Of a DNA stretch of 64,000 bases, positions 34,545 through 42,685 are shown one piece after another. Numbering within the stretch: position 1 is the first letter of the stretch; every line of letters starts with the position of its first letter. Origin of the DNA: Desulfovibrionaceae bacterium (lineage in GTDB: Bacteria > Desulfobacterota > Desulfovibrionia > Desulfovibrionales > Desulfovibrionaceae); NCBI GenBank assembly GCA_015233395.1, contig JADFXV010000003.1, positions 1-64,000 on the forward strand. Reading direction: 5' to 3'. The notes below the pieces were generated by a model that did no database searches, was not told the DNA's origin, and saw only the letters and a list, made by a program, of their open reading frames with translations. Both the position numbers and the translations under genes were made by a program.

Positions 34545-35897
34545 TTAAGTTAACAATACGGATTCGTTGTTTTTTAAGGCCCGCAACTTGGCGAGGTATT
34601 TGAGCCGGTCAAACGCCCCGTTGATGTGAACGGACCGGGTCCGGGGCACGACGCAGTAGCCGGCCCGGGACTCCGCCAGGATGCCGTCAAGGCCGGAGAG
34701 CGCCTCTTGACGCGCGATCAGAAACGATCCGTCCGGCTCGTAGACCTCGGGAAACTGCTGACGGCCCTGGATGATTTCGCCCGTGTCGCAGCGCACGGGC
34801 CGCCCGTTCTCGTCGAAGCGCCACTGCTGCGGGTCGTGGGGAAAATTGTCCCCGTACACGCAAAAGTCCGAAGCCACCTCGACCCGCTGGCAGGCAAGGC
34901 CGTCGCAATCGTCCGGGAGACCCGGCAGGCGAACCGGGTCAAGCTCCCCTGGGTCTTCGATCTCCAGGCTCTCCAGGATGCGTCCGGACCGCAAGGCGGC
35001 CAGGCGGTAGCGCGTCCGGCCGGACAAGCCGGGGCCGAAGAGCCGTCCCGGCAGAAGAAAGAGATCTTTCCCCGCCTCCTTTTTCACGATGCAGGCCATT
35101 TCCGGGCCGGCCGGGGCAAAAGGGGCGACCGCGACGGCCGCGGCGTCCGGGGGAAGGCCGTCTAACAGTTCGGCCGCAACGAGCAGGCGGGCGAAAAGCC
35201 CATCGGAAGTGAGCCACAGGGTCTGGCGCTCTTCAAACGAGTCCGGCTCGCTCAGGGCGGTCAGGACGTCGCGGCGCTCGCTGTAACGCAACGTGCGCGT
35301 GTAGAGTCCGGCAGGCGATGCGGGACCATCCAGGAAGCGCGACGGCAGCAGAAAGGGCCGGGTGGCGCGGTAGCGTCCCGGGGGGAGCTGCGGCAGGACG
35401 AAATCTGGGTCGAGGAAGGCCGCCAGGCGGACGGACGACGGTTTGGACTTGAACAGGGCCTTGAGCTGGCAGGGATGATCCAGGCTTTGTACGACGCTGA
35501 GCAGGACGCTCGAATCGCCGGAGGCGAATCGAGCGATGGCTTGGCCGATGGCCTGGCCGATGATCCGGCTGGACAGCAAAGGATTGGCGAAGTCCACGCG
35601 CATGACGTCGCTTGCGGCCGGGATATCAAGCGCGGCGAGCGCTCCCGGCGGCGGCAAAAGCGCCGCGAGCGCGCGCGGCGCGCCGGCTTCGGGCGCGGGC
35701 CAAGGCGGGCACAAGCGGATATCGAGCCTTGGCCGCGCCAATTGTTCGGCCCAGGCGGCGTTCGTGGCCAGCACGACCCGGTCAAGGCCGGCGGCGGCGA
35801 GCAGGTTGTCGAGCGCGAGCCCAAGCAGCCGGAGTCCTTCGTCCGAGGGCCAGAAGCGGTCGTCTTCCGGGAAAAAAGCGGGCACGACCGCGATCAT
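34545..35897 (-). CDS. Degenerate cytidylyltransferase-like protein
   Basis: Protein of 450 residues whose ends resemble CMP-sialate synthetases but which lacks their CTP loop: the N-terminus reads MIAVVPAFFPEDDRFW where PARGGSKG is expected. The middle keeps weak family features (VMRVDFANPLLSS near 125), and the C-terminus has RQQFPEVYEPDGSFLIARQE and RSVHINGAFDRL, the distal end of the NeuA fold. It is about 200 residues longer than the usual 230. Catalysis with CTP looks unlikely; a regulatory subunit, an altered specificity or a nonfunctional paralogue are options. It overlaps pseF by four bases (ATGA). Confidence 0.6.
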   Translation of the reverse strand: MIAVVPAFFPEDDRFWPSDEGLRLLGLALDNLLAAAGLDRVVLATNAAWAEQLARPRLDIRLCPPWPAPEAGAPRALAALLPPPGALAALDIPAASDVMRVDFANPLLSSRIIGQAIGQAIARFASGDSSVLLSVVQSLDHPCQLKALFKSKPSSVRLAAFLDPDFVLPQLPPGRYRATRPFLLPSRFLDGPASPAGLYTRTLRYSERRDVLTALSEPDSFEERQTLWLTSDGLFARLLVAAELLDGLPPDAAAVAVAPFAPAGPEMACIVKKEAGKDLFLLPGRLFGPGLSGRTRYRLAALRSGRILESLEIEDPGELDPVRLPGLPDDCDGLACQRVEVASDFCVYGDNFPHDPQQWRFDENGRPVRCDTGEIIQGRQQFPEVYEPDGSFLIARQEALSGLDGILAESRAGYCVVPRTRSVHINGAFDRLKYLAKLRALKNNESVLLT

Positions 35898-36586
35898 CGG
35901 CTCGGTCCGCCGGTAAAATCGAACAGGCCGCCGCGAATGATCTCCTCGGCGAGATAAAAATCTTCGAACGTGTCGATGTCCACATCGTACACCGGGTCCT
36001 CGACGACGTGCAGGTAGGTCTTGTTTTCGGTTGCCGGCGCGAGCAGGCCTCCCTGGAGCAGGCCCGTGGCGCGGTAATACGTTTTCCCCGGATGTTTGCG
36101 GGAAAGGCCCGGCCGGTCCAGCAGGGGCGCCAGGTTGCCGTTGCGGGCGGAAAAGACGCTCGACGGGTCGTGGACGCGGCGCACGACGCTGGAGACATGG
36201 CTGTACCCCTGTCCGAGCTTGCCCGTCAGGGCGCGGATGAGCGCCGGGGTGCGGAAGGGATGCGTCGGAAACATGACGAGTACGGCGTCCGGGCGGTAGC
36301 CTTGGGCGGCCAGCGATTTTTCGACATGGCCGACGGCGTCGGAGAGCAGGGCGCAGTCCGTGGCCAGGCCCTTGGGCCGCAAAAAGGGGACTTCGGCGCC
36401 GCATTCGCGGGAAATCGCGGCGATTTCCCGGTCGTCGGTGCTCACGACCAACCGGTTGATGCATCCGGAAAGTATGGCGGCCTCGATGGTGTAGGCGATC
36501 AGCGGTTTGCCGCAAAGCGGCCGGATGTTTTTTCCGGGCACTCCCTTGGACCCGCCGCGCGCCGGAACGATTGCCAGTACTTCCAT
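35894..36586 (-). CDS. pseF: Pseudaminic acid cytidylyltransferase
   Basis: CMP-sugar synthetase of 230 residues, with the intact signature IVPARGGSKGVPGKNI (6-21), VSTDDREI (49-56) and VMFPTHPFR (104-112). From position beside pseB and pseC its substrate is most likely pseudaminic acid, making the CMP-activated donor; the sequence alone does not separate it from other nonulosonic acids. First gene of the unit pseF - degenerate copy - pseB - pseC - aldo/keto reductase. No ribosome-binding site stands out. Confidence 0.82.
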   Translation of the reverse strand: MEVLAIVPARGGSKGVPGKNIRPLCGKPLIAYTIEAAILSGCINRLVVSTDDREIAAISRECGAEVPFLRPKGLATDCALLSDAVGHVEKSLAAQGYRPDAVLVMFPTHPFRTPALIRALTGKLGQGYSHVSSVVRRVHDPSSVFSARNGNLAPLLDRPGLSRKHPGKTYYRATGLLQGGLLAPATENKTYLHVVEDPVYDVDIDTFEDFYLAEEIIRGGLFDFTGGPSR

Positions 36587-36661
36587 TGTTTCTATCCGAG
36601 TCCGCCTGGGCTAAGGCCCTGCGCGATCCCGAAACCGGCGGACGAGCAGGCTCGGGGGGCG

Positions 36662-36689
36662 TTCATAAATAAAGCAAGAGATATGCCAA
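36662..36689 (-). promoter_or_regulatory. Candidate sigma-54 promoter of the pse operon
   Basis: On the minus strand TTGGCATATCTCTTGCT (36689-36673) has GG at -24 and GC at -12 exactly ten bases apart, and TGGCA plus TTGC agree with the consensus over nearly all defined positions. An alternative sigma-70 reading is TTGGCA, 16 bases, TATGAA. The site is about 85 bases before the pseF start. No enhancer-binding site can be named. Confidence 0.45.
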
Positions 36690-36700
36690 ATCCAGCCAGG

Positions 36701-37663
36701 TCAGGTCGCCTTGACGGCGTGCAGTTCCAGCGACGTGGGCGGCAGGGTGCCGGTTTGCACGAGATGGTCGTCCAAAAACTTGAGGAACCGGGCCAGGGCG
36801 TACCGGTTTTTCCCTCGCAGGCCGCCGATGAGCTTGTCGATGAAGGCGTCGGAAAAGCGCTTCTCCCGTATGGCGAAGAGCGCGCCGACCTGGGCGATGA
36901 TGGTCTGAGCGTCGTCGGTGGATTTATCCATCGGCGACTGCGCGTGATCGTCCTCCAGGGTGTATTCCCGGAAGATTTTGTCCACTGCGGACTCCCACTC
37001 GGAGGCAGTCCAGGTCCGGTCGAGCTTGGTCTCGAATTTCTCCCAGGTCGGCAGGACCAGGCGCAAAATGGCCGCCATCCGCGCCGATTCGCGGGTGAAA
37101 TGCCGGCGCACCGGCTCGGACAGGAGCAGGTACCCGCCGGGCTTGAGCCAGGAGCGCGCCTTGGCGAGCACGCCCGCGAGATCGGGCAGATGGTGCAGGC
37201 TGCGGAAGAAAACCACGCTGTCGAAGCATTCCCTGTCCCACTCGATGTCCGCGACATCGGCGCACACGTATTGGAGCGAACCGAAGGATTCGCGATACGG
37301 ATTTTGGTCTTTGAATCGTTCGGCGATGGCGATGTTTTCCGGGGAAAGGTCCAGGCCCACGACGTCCAGGCCGTACCGGGCCATTTCAAGCGACAAAAGA
37401 CCGTAGCCGCAGCCCAGTTCCAGCACCCGTCCGCCGCGCTCCCGGGCCAGGTCGATGACAAAGCGCAGCTTGGGCATCCAGTGGATGTCCACGAACTTCG
37501 GATCGCGCCAGACGTTGTTGTAGAACCAGGGCACCCGGCGCAAACGCCTCAGGTCCGGCACGAAGCCGTGGGCCAGGCGGTCCTTCGCCCTTTTGTCGAA
37601 GGCGGTCTTTTCGCCTTCGATGAGCGCCCGCGCGCCGTGGGCCGGTTTTGATCCGCCTTCCAT
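36701..37663 (-). CDS. SAM-dependent methyltransferase, class I
   Basis: Methyltransferase of 320 residues. LELGCGYGLLSLEMA is the SAM-binding motif I near residue 77, followed by VVGLDLSPENI and VVFFRSLHHLP. The C-terminal half has no recognised acceptor-binding domain. It lies between the pyruvyl transferase gene (upstream on the same strand, 60-bp gap) and pseF (114-bp gap with a promoter candidate). Target unknown; O- or N-methylation of a sugar is likely from context. Confidence 0.8.
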   Translation of the reverse strand: MEGGSKPAHGARALIEGEKTAFDKRAKDRLAHGFVPDLRRLRRVPWFYNNVWRDPKFVDIHWMPKLRFVIDLARERGGRVLELGCGYGLLSLEMARYGLDVVGLDLSPENIAIAERFKDQNPYRESFGSLQYVCADVADIEWDRECFDSVVFFRSLHHLPDLAGVLAKARSWLKPGGYLLLSEPVRRHFTRESARMAAILRLVLPTWEKFETKLDRTWTASEWESAVDKIFREYTLEDDHAQSPMDKSTDDAQTIIAQVGALFAIREKRFSDAFIDKLIGGLRGKNRYALARFLKFLDDHLVQTGTLPPTSLELHAVKAT

Positions 37664-37723
37664 GCCTCATCCTTTCCGCTCAAGCCGTCCCGGTTGGAAC
37701 CGTGCCATAAAACGCCCGTCCGC

Positions 37724-38998
37724 TCAAGGATGGGCGGCAGGCGGGACTTTTTCCTCGCCTTTTTTCGCGTTCATGATCGCGATGATGGCGTCGACCTGGG
37801 ACTTGGCGCGTTCGCGCAGGCGCGGCATGGTTTGGGCCAGGCTGGCGGCGTGGCGTTCTCGGTTTTCCCAGGTGGTCCGCACCGCCCGGGCCAGTTCCTC
37901 GACTCCGTCCTCGGTGAAGCTGCTGTAGCAGCCGGTCAGGCCCAGGTCCTCGACGAAGGGCTTGAACTGCCAGGGATGTCCGGTGCTCAGGGCGTGGACC
38001 GGCTTGTCGTAGACCGCCCCGAAGATGCAGGCGTGGCGGCGGTTGGAGACGATCATGTCGATGCCCCGGTAGAGCGAGAGCGTCTCGGTCAGGCTCATGT
38101 CCCGGTCCACCAGATGGATGTCCGCCCGGTGGCGCATCTTGTCCATGAAGACCTTGGCCACGTAGCGGTCGTCCTCGTTGATGTTGTCGATGTTGTAGGT
38201 GCAGTTGGGGATGACCAGCAGGTCGGCGTCGAGGACCTCGACCAGGCGGTCGCAGAATTGGGCCATCTTTTCGGCCAGGCGCGCGAATTCGGGTTCGTCC
38301 CAAACCCAGTACATGTGCCGGAAGGACACGCCGACCACGTTTTTGCGCCCAAAGGCGATCCCTTGCTCGCGCAGGATGGCGCGCCCCAGTTCGGGATCCT
38401 GGACCGGGTCGATGCCGTAGGCCGGATCGCCGAAAACCTGGATGTGCTCGCCGGTCGCGCCGAGGTCCGCGAGCACGCCCTTGTAGAATTGTTCGCGGCA
38501 GGTCACCAGCGCGGCGTTCGAGCACAGGAATCTGGCCATCTGGGCGGTGATCTCGAGCTTGGGCGGGTGGCCGTGGACCCCGTAGAGCACGTAGGGCTTG
38601 TTCATGAAGATCGCCAGCGTGGCCACCAGGCTGGAATAGGACACCACGCCGCGCAGAAACGAGCTCGCCGAAACCTCCATGAAGGAATTGCCGCCGATGA
38701 CCACGATATCGCAGCCGGCCATTTCTTCGCGGATCGCGTCCAGATGGTTCCGGCCGTCGCCGCGGTTAAAGCCGTAGAAATATCGGCCCAGGCTCTGCTC
38801 CCGGGAATCGTGCTCGAAATTCTTGATCGAGCGGATGCCGTATTCCTCGTCGTAGCCGCCTTGGGGGTGGCGGGCCAGGAACACGATTTCGCAGTCGATG
38901 CGCTCATGCAGGGTCTGGGTCAGGTTGTAGAGCATGGCGTCGTCGCCCATGTTCTTGACGCCGTATGTGCTTGCTCCGGCGAGCAGGACTTTCTTCAT
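37724..38998 (-). CDS. Polysaccharide pyruvyl transferase family protein (WcaK/CsaB-like)
   Basis: Protein of 424 residues in the family that adds a ketal-linked pyruvate to sugar hydroxyls, using PEP. ASTYGVKNMGDDAML (9-23) fits the N-terminal GT-B strand and loop of pyruvyl transferases. IVVIGGNSFME and SNRRHACIFG (with the conserved arginine and histidine near 325) and FKPFVEDLGL occur in the expected order. It would make a negatively charged glycan. The start at 38998 has GGAGGA 6 bases upstream; an in-frame start at 39031 lacks one. Confidence 0.82.
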   Translation of the reverse strand: MKKVLLAGASTYGVKNMGDDAMLYNLTQTLHERIDCEIVFLARHPQGGYDEEYGIRSIKNFEHDSREQSLGRYFYGFNRGDGRNHLDAIREEMAGCDIVVIGGNSFMEVSASSFLRGVVSYSSLVATLAIFMNKPYVLYGVHGHPPKLEITAQMARFLCSNAALVTCREQFYKGVLADLGATGEHIQVFGDPAYGIDPVQDPELGRAILREQGIAFGRKNVVGVSFRHMYWVWDEPEFARLAEKMAQFCDRLVEVLDADLLVIPNCTYNIDNINEDDRYVAKVFMDKMRHRADIHLVDRDMSLTETLSLYRGIDMIVSNRRHACIFGAVYDKPVHALSTGHPWQFKPFVEDLGLTGCYSSFTEDGVEELARAVRTTWENRERHAASLAQTMPRLRERAKSQVDAIIAIMNAKKGEEKVPPAAHP

Positions 38999-39087
38999 GC
39001 TTCCTCCCGTGGGCGACGCCCGCGAGGCCACAATGTTCGGGTGGGCAGGCCGCGCGCGGGGGCCGGGCGGTCTGCGTGGAGGGAAAA

Positions 39088-39128
39088 GGGCGGCCGGCCG
39101 CCCGGACGGCCGGCCCGAGCCGGGCCGG
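39088..39128. repeat. Two adjacent GC-rich inverted repeats
   Basis: GGGCGGCCGGCCGCCC (39088-39103) is a perfect 16-bp palindrome. CCGGCCCG (39110-39117) pairs with CGGGCCGG (39121-39128) around a 3-base loop. They lie about 100 bp upstream of the minus-strand start, not downstream of a gene, so a terminator role is not obvious. Confidence 0.8.
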
Positions 39129-39221
39129 TCCCATGTTCATCTTTTCGGACGCGGCGGCGAAAAGTTAAGTTCGCTCACGGATGTTCGCAACTCGCCGTCA
39201 TGGCTGGTATCACAGGATATC

Positions 39222-39229
39222 GGGGGGGG
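39222..39229. repeat. Poly-G(8) tract upstream of a promoter candidate
   Basis: Eight G residues 35 bases upstream of the candidate -35 hexamer at 39265. Length change here could alter promoter spacing or activator access, but it is outside the core promoter. Confidence 0.85.
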
Positions 39230-39264
39230 CAAGCGACCGGGCCGGAATCCGGGAGCGCCCGTGA

Positions 39265-39294
39265 TTGACGGCGGGCGGGGATTGACCATATACG
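39265..39294 (+). promoter_or_regulatory. Candidate sigma-70 promoter for the genes at 39352 and 39784
   Basis: TTGACG (39265-39270), 18 bases, TATACG (39289-39294), 57 bases before the ATG at 39352. A 7-bp inverted repeat, CGCGGAT (39293-39299) and ATCCGCG (39310-39316), covers the -10 end and expected start and could be an operator or a leader hairpin. Confidence 0.42.
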
Positions 39295-39351
39295 CGGATG
39301 CTTGCCCATATCCGCGCGAGAAGGCTCCGGGCCGCGCCGAGGATGCAGCCG

Positions 39352-39747
39352 ATGTCCGCACCAAACGCCCTCATCGTCGGAACCGCTCCGATCCAAAACG
39401 TGCGCCAGTGCCTAGGCGACTTCCGGGCCATATTCGACGACCACGACTTGCACGTCCTGCTCAAACCCGGGTTGACTCTCGACACCGCGCACAACGCGAC
39501 CGTGCATCCGCTTGCCGGCTCCATCGGCCGCTTCAACCTGCGTCAGTTTTCGCTTTTCAGGCGGCTTGCGCCCGCGCGGGTGGTCATCGTCTGCGGGCAG
39601 ACTTTTTGGCATCATAACGTGCTGCGGGCCGTTCTGTGCTGGTCGCGGGTCTGCGGCCTGAAACCGAAAATGTCCGTTTTCGTCGAGCGCTCCCTGCTTT
39701 TCGACGGCCTCAGGGGAATGATCGACGACGAATTCGTCGATTTTTGA
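39352..39747 (+). CDS. Small unrecognised protein
   Basis: Protein of 131 residues that I do not recognise. It begins with a Rossmann-like strand (ALIVGTAPIQNVRQCL, 5-20), continues through DHDLHVLLKPGLTLD, and ends in an acidic tail (MIDDEFVDF). It could be a truncated glycosyltransferase-like domain, but nothing proves it. GAGG lies 8 bases before the ATG at 39352; an in-frame ATG at 39343 is an alternative. It sits 36 bp upstream of a B12-radical SAM gene on the same strand and downstream of a promoter candidate, so it is probably the first gene of that unit. Confidence 0.55.
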   Translation: MSAPNALIVGTAPIQNVRQCLGDFRAIFDDHDLHVLLKPGLTLDTAHNATVHPLAGSIGRFNLRQFSLFRRLAPARVVIVCGQTFWHHNVLRAVLCWSRVCGLKPKMSVFVERSLLFDGLRGMIDDEFVDF

Positions 39748-39783
39748 CCGGGACCCGTCCCGGCGCGGGAGCGAAAAATACGC

Positions 39784-41400
39784 ATGCGCATCGCCATCAT
39801 CACCACGCCGACCCGCAGCCGCAGCCCGAACTACTCCGTTCCTCTCGGCGCGATCTATCTTGCCGCCTACGTCGAGCGGCTCGGCCATGAGGTCGTCGTC
39901 TTCGACGCCGCCCGTTTCCGCTGGCCCAGGGAAAAGCTCTGCGAGCTCGTGGCCGCGTTCAAGCCGGACGTGATCGGGATCAGCGCCATCATCACCGCCT
40001 ACCGCTACGTCATCGACATTTCCAAGGCGCTCAAGGCGGCCCTGCCGCATACGCCCATCGTGCTCGGCGGACATATCACCATCAACAACGACGCCCTTTG
40101 CTTCGCGCACATGGCCGTCGACTATCTGATCCACGGCTACGGCGAAATCGCCTTTGAAAAACTGCTCGACCATCTGGCCGGAACCTACCCGATCGAAAAT
40201 ATCCCCGGCGTAAGCCGCCGGCTCGGCCCGGGCTTTTGCGCCAACCCCGGCCGGGACTACGTCGAGGACATCAACACCCTGCCTTTGCCCGCCTACCATC
40301 TCGTGGATTACGCGCACTACCAGGACATCAATTCGCGCGACGCCTACCTTTTGCCCTACCTCGAACGCATCGGCGCAACCCTTGGAGACGCCAAGGCCCG
40401 GGTGGGCGGCCTGCTTGTGGCCCTGGGCTGCACCGGCCGCTGCGCCTTTTGCGTGCACGAGCAGGAGTACGTGGGCATCAAGTATTTCAATATGGACTAT
40501 GTGGAGCGCCACATCCGCCATCTGTACGGCGTCTACGGATGCAGAGTGCTCGGCATCGGCGAGGAAATGGCCTTCTCAAACATGAAACGGGTGCGCGAGT
40601 TCTGCGCCCTGATCCGGGAGCGCTTCCCGGACGTCTATTGGGAAGCGGCGACGCGGGCGACATACATCTCCCCGGAGATGATCGCCGAGCTGGAACGAAG
40701 CAATTGCTATGCGGTGAGATACGGTTTCGAGTCGGGCTCGGACCGCATCTTGACCATCATGCAAAAGGGCGTGACCGGCGCGCAAAACGTCCGGGCCGCG
40801 CAATTGGCCGGCCAAAGCCTGATGACCCTGGCGGTGAGCGCCATGGTCGGCAACGTGGGGGAAACAGGCGAAACGATCGCCGAAACCGAGGCCGCCATAC
40901 GGCAGGCCAATCTCGGAATGACCACCGGGGTGTTTTTCACCACCCCGTATCCGGGCGGGCGGATCTGGGATTGGGCCGTGGAGCGCGGGCTGATCGCCGA
41001 CGTCCACGCGTATCTTCTCGATATCTCCAACCGCGACGCCGGCGATTTCCGGGTCAACCTGACCGAATATCCCGGCTGGATCGTCAAGCTCTGGCACGAG
41101 CGCATCGGCCGGGCCATCCGCAACACCCCGGCCAGCCTGGCCCAGTGTCCCCCGGTCCAACCGGCCGGATTGCGCGAGAAATGGCGAACCTGGAAAATGG
41201 AGGCCGCCTACCGGTTCAAGCTGGCGTTGGCCGGGCTCTATTGCGGTCTTTACGACCGGCTCAAACGGCGTTTCCCCGGGCTCATCGGCCGCAGCCGCGC
41301 CTTTGCGACCGACAAGCGCGGCGCGCTCCTGCCAAGGAATTTGATCCTGGGCAGGCCGCAACGGTCGCGGACCGCCGCCCCAGCCGAACCGTCCCGCTGA
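39784..41400 (+). CDS. Cobalamin-binding radical SAM protein
   Basis: B12-radical SAM enzyme of 538 residues. The cobalamin-binding domain covers about 1-150 (PLGAIYLAAYVERLG at 20-34, VLGGHITINND at 93-103). The radical SAM core has C216, C220 and C223 in GCTGRCAFC, a GIGEEMAFSN strand, FESGSDRIL and a GNVGETGETIAE motif. The C-terminal 150 residues are rich in arginine and tryptophan and have no known domain. The likely reaction is C-methylation or another radical transfer on a lipid or sugar. It ends 30 bp from the convergent gene at 41431. Confidence 0.82.
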   Translation: MRIAIITTPTRSRSPNYSVPLGAIYLAAYVERLGHEVVVFDAARFRWPREKLCELVAAFKPDVIGISAIITAYRYVIDISKALKAALPHTPIVLGGHITINNDALCFAHMAVDYLIHGYGEIAFEKLLDHLAGTYPIENIPGVSRRLGPGFCANPGRDYVEDINTLPLPAYHLVDYAHYQDINSRDAYLLPYLERIGATLGDAKARVGGLLVALGCTGRCAFCVHEQEYVGIKYFNMDYVERHIRHLYGVYGCRVLGIGEEMAFSNMKRVREFCALIRERFPDVYWEAATRATYISPEMIAELERSNCYAVRYGFESGSDRILTIMQKGVTGAQNVRAAQLAGQSLMTLAVSAMVGNVGETGETIAETEAAIRQANLGMTTGVFFTTPYPGGRIWDWAVERGLIADVHAYLLDISNRDAGDFRVNLTEYPGWIVKLWHERIGRAIRNTPASLAQCPPVQPAGLREKWRTWKMEAAYRFKLALAGLYCGLYDRLKRRFPGLIGRSRAFATDKRGALLPRNLILGRPQRSRTAAPAEPSR

Positions 41401-41430
41401 GGCGGGAAAAATCCGGCGCCGCACCGCCCT

Positions 41431-42663
41431 TCAGACGAGATACCGGCAGATGCGCTTGCCGGCGTCGTCGGACACGAACAAGATCCTTTCTCCCCCGATC
41501 AAGGCGGTCGACAGGGCGCTGATAATGATGTCCGCGGACAGTCCCAGGTCTTTGAAACGTGTCCGGTAGAATGCTCGTCCGCCGAGTTCGGCCTTGCACA
41601 CGAGGTCGTCGCCGGAAGTGAAGAACACGCTGTCGCCAAGCGCCGCGAATTTGTAGACCGGTCTGAAGAATGCCGCTTCCTGCGCGTAGGCAAAGCCGTC
41701 GCCCCGGTCGCTGAGCGCGCTAAGCAGGCAGGTGGCGTCGCTGAGCATGACCCGGTCCCGGACCGTCGCGATCCAGCACGGGGTGCTCAGGGAGGCGGTG
41801 TCAAGCGTTTGCGGCGGGCGGTCCGGCTCGCCGGGAGTGAAAGAAACCACCGAACGCGCGGCGCCCTCCGGGTCGGTGCAAATCGCATAGACTTTTCCCC
41901 GCCAGGCGCAGGCGGAGATCGGCAGCAAGCCGCCCGTGTCTCCCGGTCGCCCCGCCTGCGGATCGTGCACGGCGATTTCCGTAAGGTCGCGGTCGTATTC
42001 GCGCATCTGGAAGCGCTGCTTGTCCAGGGTCCAAATCCGCCCGCCCCGGTCCTCGAACAAGGCGATGATGGTCTCGAAATCGTGTTCGGCCTCGCTTACG
42101 ATCTCAAAATCCGGAGTCAGGGCGTACAGGCGGCGGGCGAGTTGGTCTGAGAAATACAGGCGCCGGCCGTCGGCGCTCGCAGTGAGAAAGGAATAGCTCA
42201 GCCAGCGGTCCTTGCTCACGGGCGGCAAGGTTTCGAGGCGGACAAATTGCTGCAAGGCCAGGGCCTCTGAGCGGCTTTCCGGGACGCCGGCCAGCCTGGC
42301 CAGGACGGCCAGGCACTCCCGGTCCCGGGGGGCGTCGCCAAGGACTTCGCGGCAGCATTCAAGCGCCGCCAAGGCGTCGCCGCGCTCAAGGCGCTCGGAG
42401 GCGAAACGCCGCCAGGCGGCGAGATCTTCCTCGCCCGGCCCGGCGTGGAGCGCCTCCCGGCAATCGCACAGATCGTCGCGCAGGCGCTCGGTGAACCAGC
42501 GCCCCGCGGTTTGCGTCTGCTCCGGATCGCTTTGGGCCAGGGCCCGCAGGAGGCTGCGCTGCTCGTCGATCGCGTTCGCCAGCCCACTCGCCCCGGCGGC
42601 CCGGTTCCGGACGAAGGCCGCAAACGCCGCGTCTGCCGGCTCCTGGCGACTTTCCTCGGTCAT
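41431..42663 (-). CDS. Unrecognised protein: helical N-terminus and propeller-like C-terminus
   Basis: I do not recognise this 410-residue protein. Residues 1-140 are helical and rich in Ala, Arg and Glu, with repeats spaced like tetratricopeptide units (LERGDALAALECCREVLGDA). Residues about 150-405 are beta-rich with recurring blade-like strands (SADGRRLYFSDQLARRLYALTPDF, split here only in description; also GGRIWTLDKQRF and WRGKVYAICTDPEG), as in SMP-30 or NHL-type propellers. There is no signal peptide or membrane segment. It lies 22 bp downstream of the methyltransferase gene on the same strand. Its role may be scaffolding or sugar binding; this is a guess. Confidence 0.55.
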   Translation of the reverse strand: MTEESRQEPADAAFAAFVRNRAAGASGLANAIDEQRSLLRALAQSDPEQTQTAGRWFTERLRDDLCDCREALHAGPGEEDLAAWRRFASERLERGDALAALECCREVLGDAPRDRECLAVLARLAGVPESRSEALALQQFVRLETLPPVSKDRWLSYSFLTASADGRRLYFSDQLARRLYALTPDFEIVSEAEHDFETIIALFEDRGGRIWTLDKQRFQMREYDRDLTEIAVHDPQAGRPGDTGGLLPISACAWRGKVYAICTDPEGAARSVVSFTPGEPDRPPQTLDTASLSTPCWIATVRDRVMLSDATCLLSALSDRGDGFAYAQEAAFFRPVYKFAALGDSVFFTSGDDLVCKAELGGRAFYRTRFKDLGLSADIIISALSTALIGGERILFVSDDAGKRICRYLV

Positions 42664-42685
42664 GACAGCTCGCCTCGGCCCGGGG

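Larger units (their letters stand above)
38999..39351. other. Divergent intergenic region with GC-rich palindromes
   Basis: About 350 bp between the pyruvyl transferase gene (minus) and the small gene at 39352 (plus). It contains a 16-bp palindrome, an 8-bp stem-loop, a run of eight G, a plus-strand promoter candidate and a hairpin at the expected transcription start. No protein gene is apparent. Confidence 0.7.

Noticed and set aside
39088-39128. Terminator between 38999 and 39351
   Set aside because: The palindromes are upstream of both divergent genes, so they do not follow a transcribed gene end and lack T-tracts.
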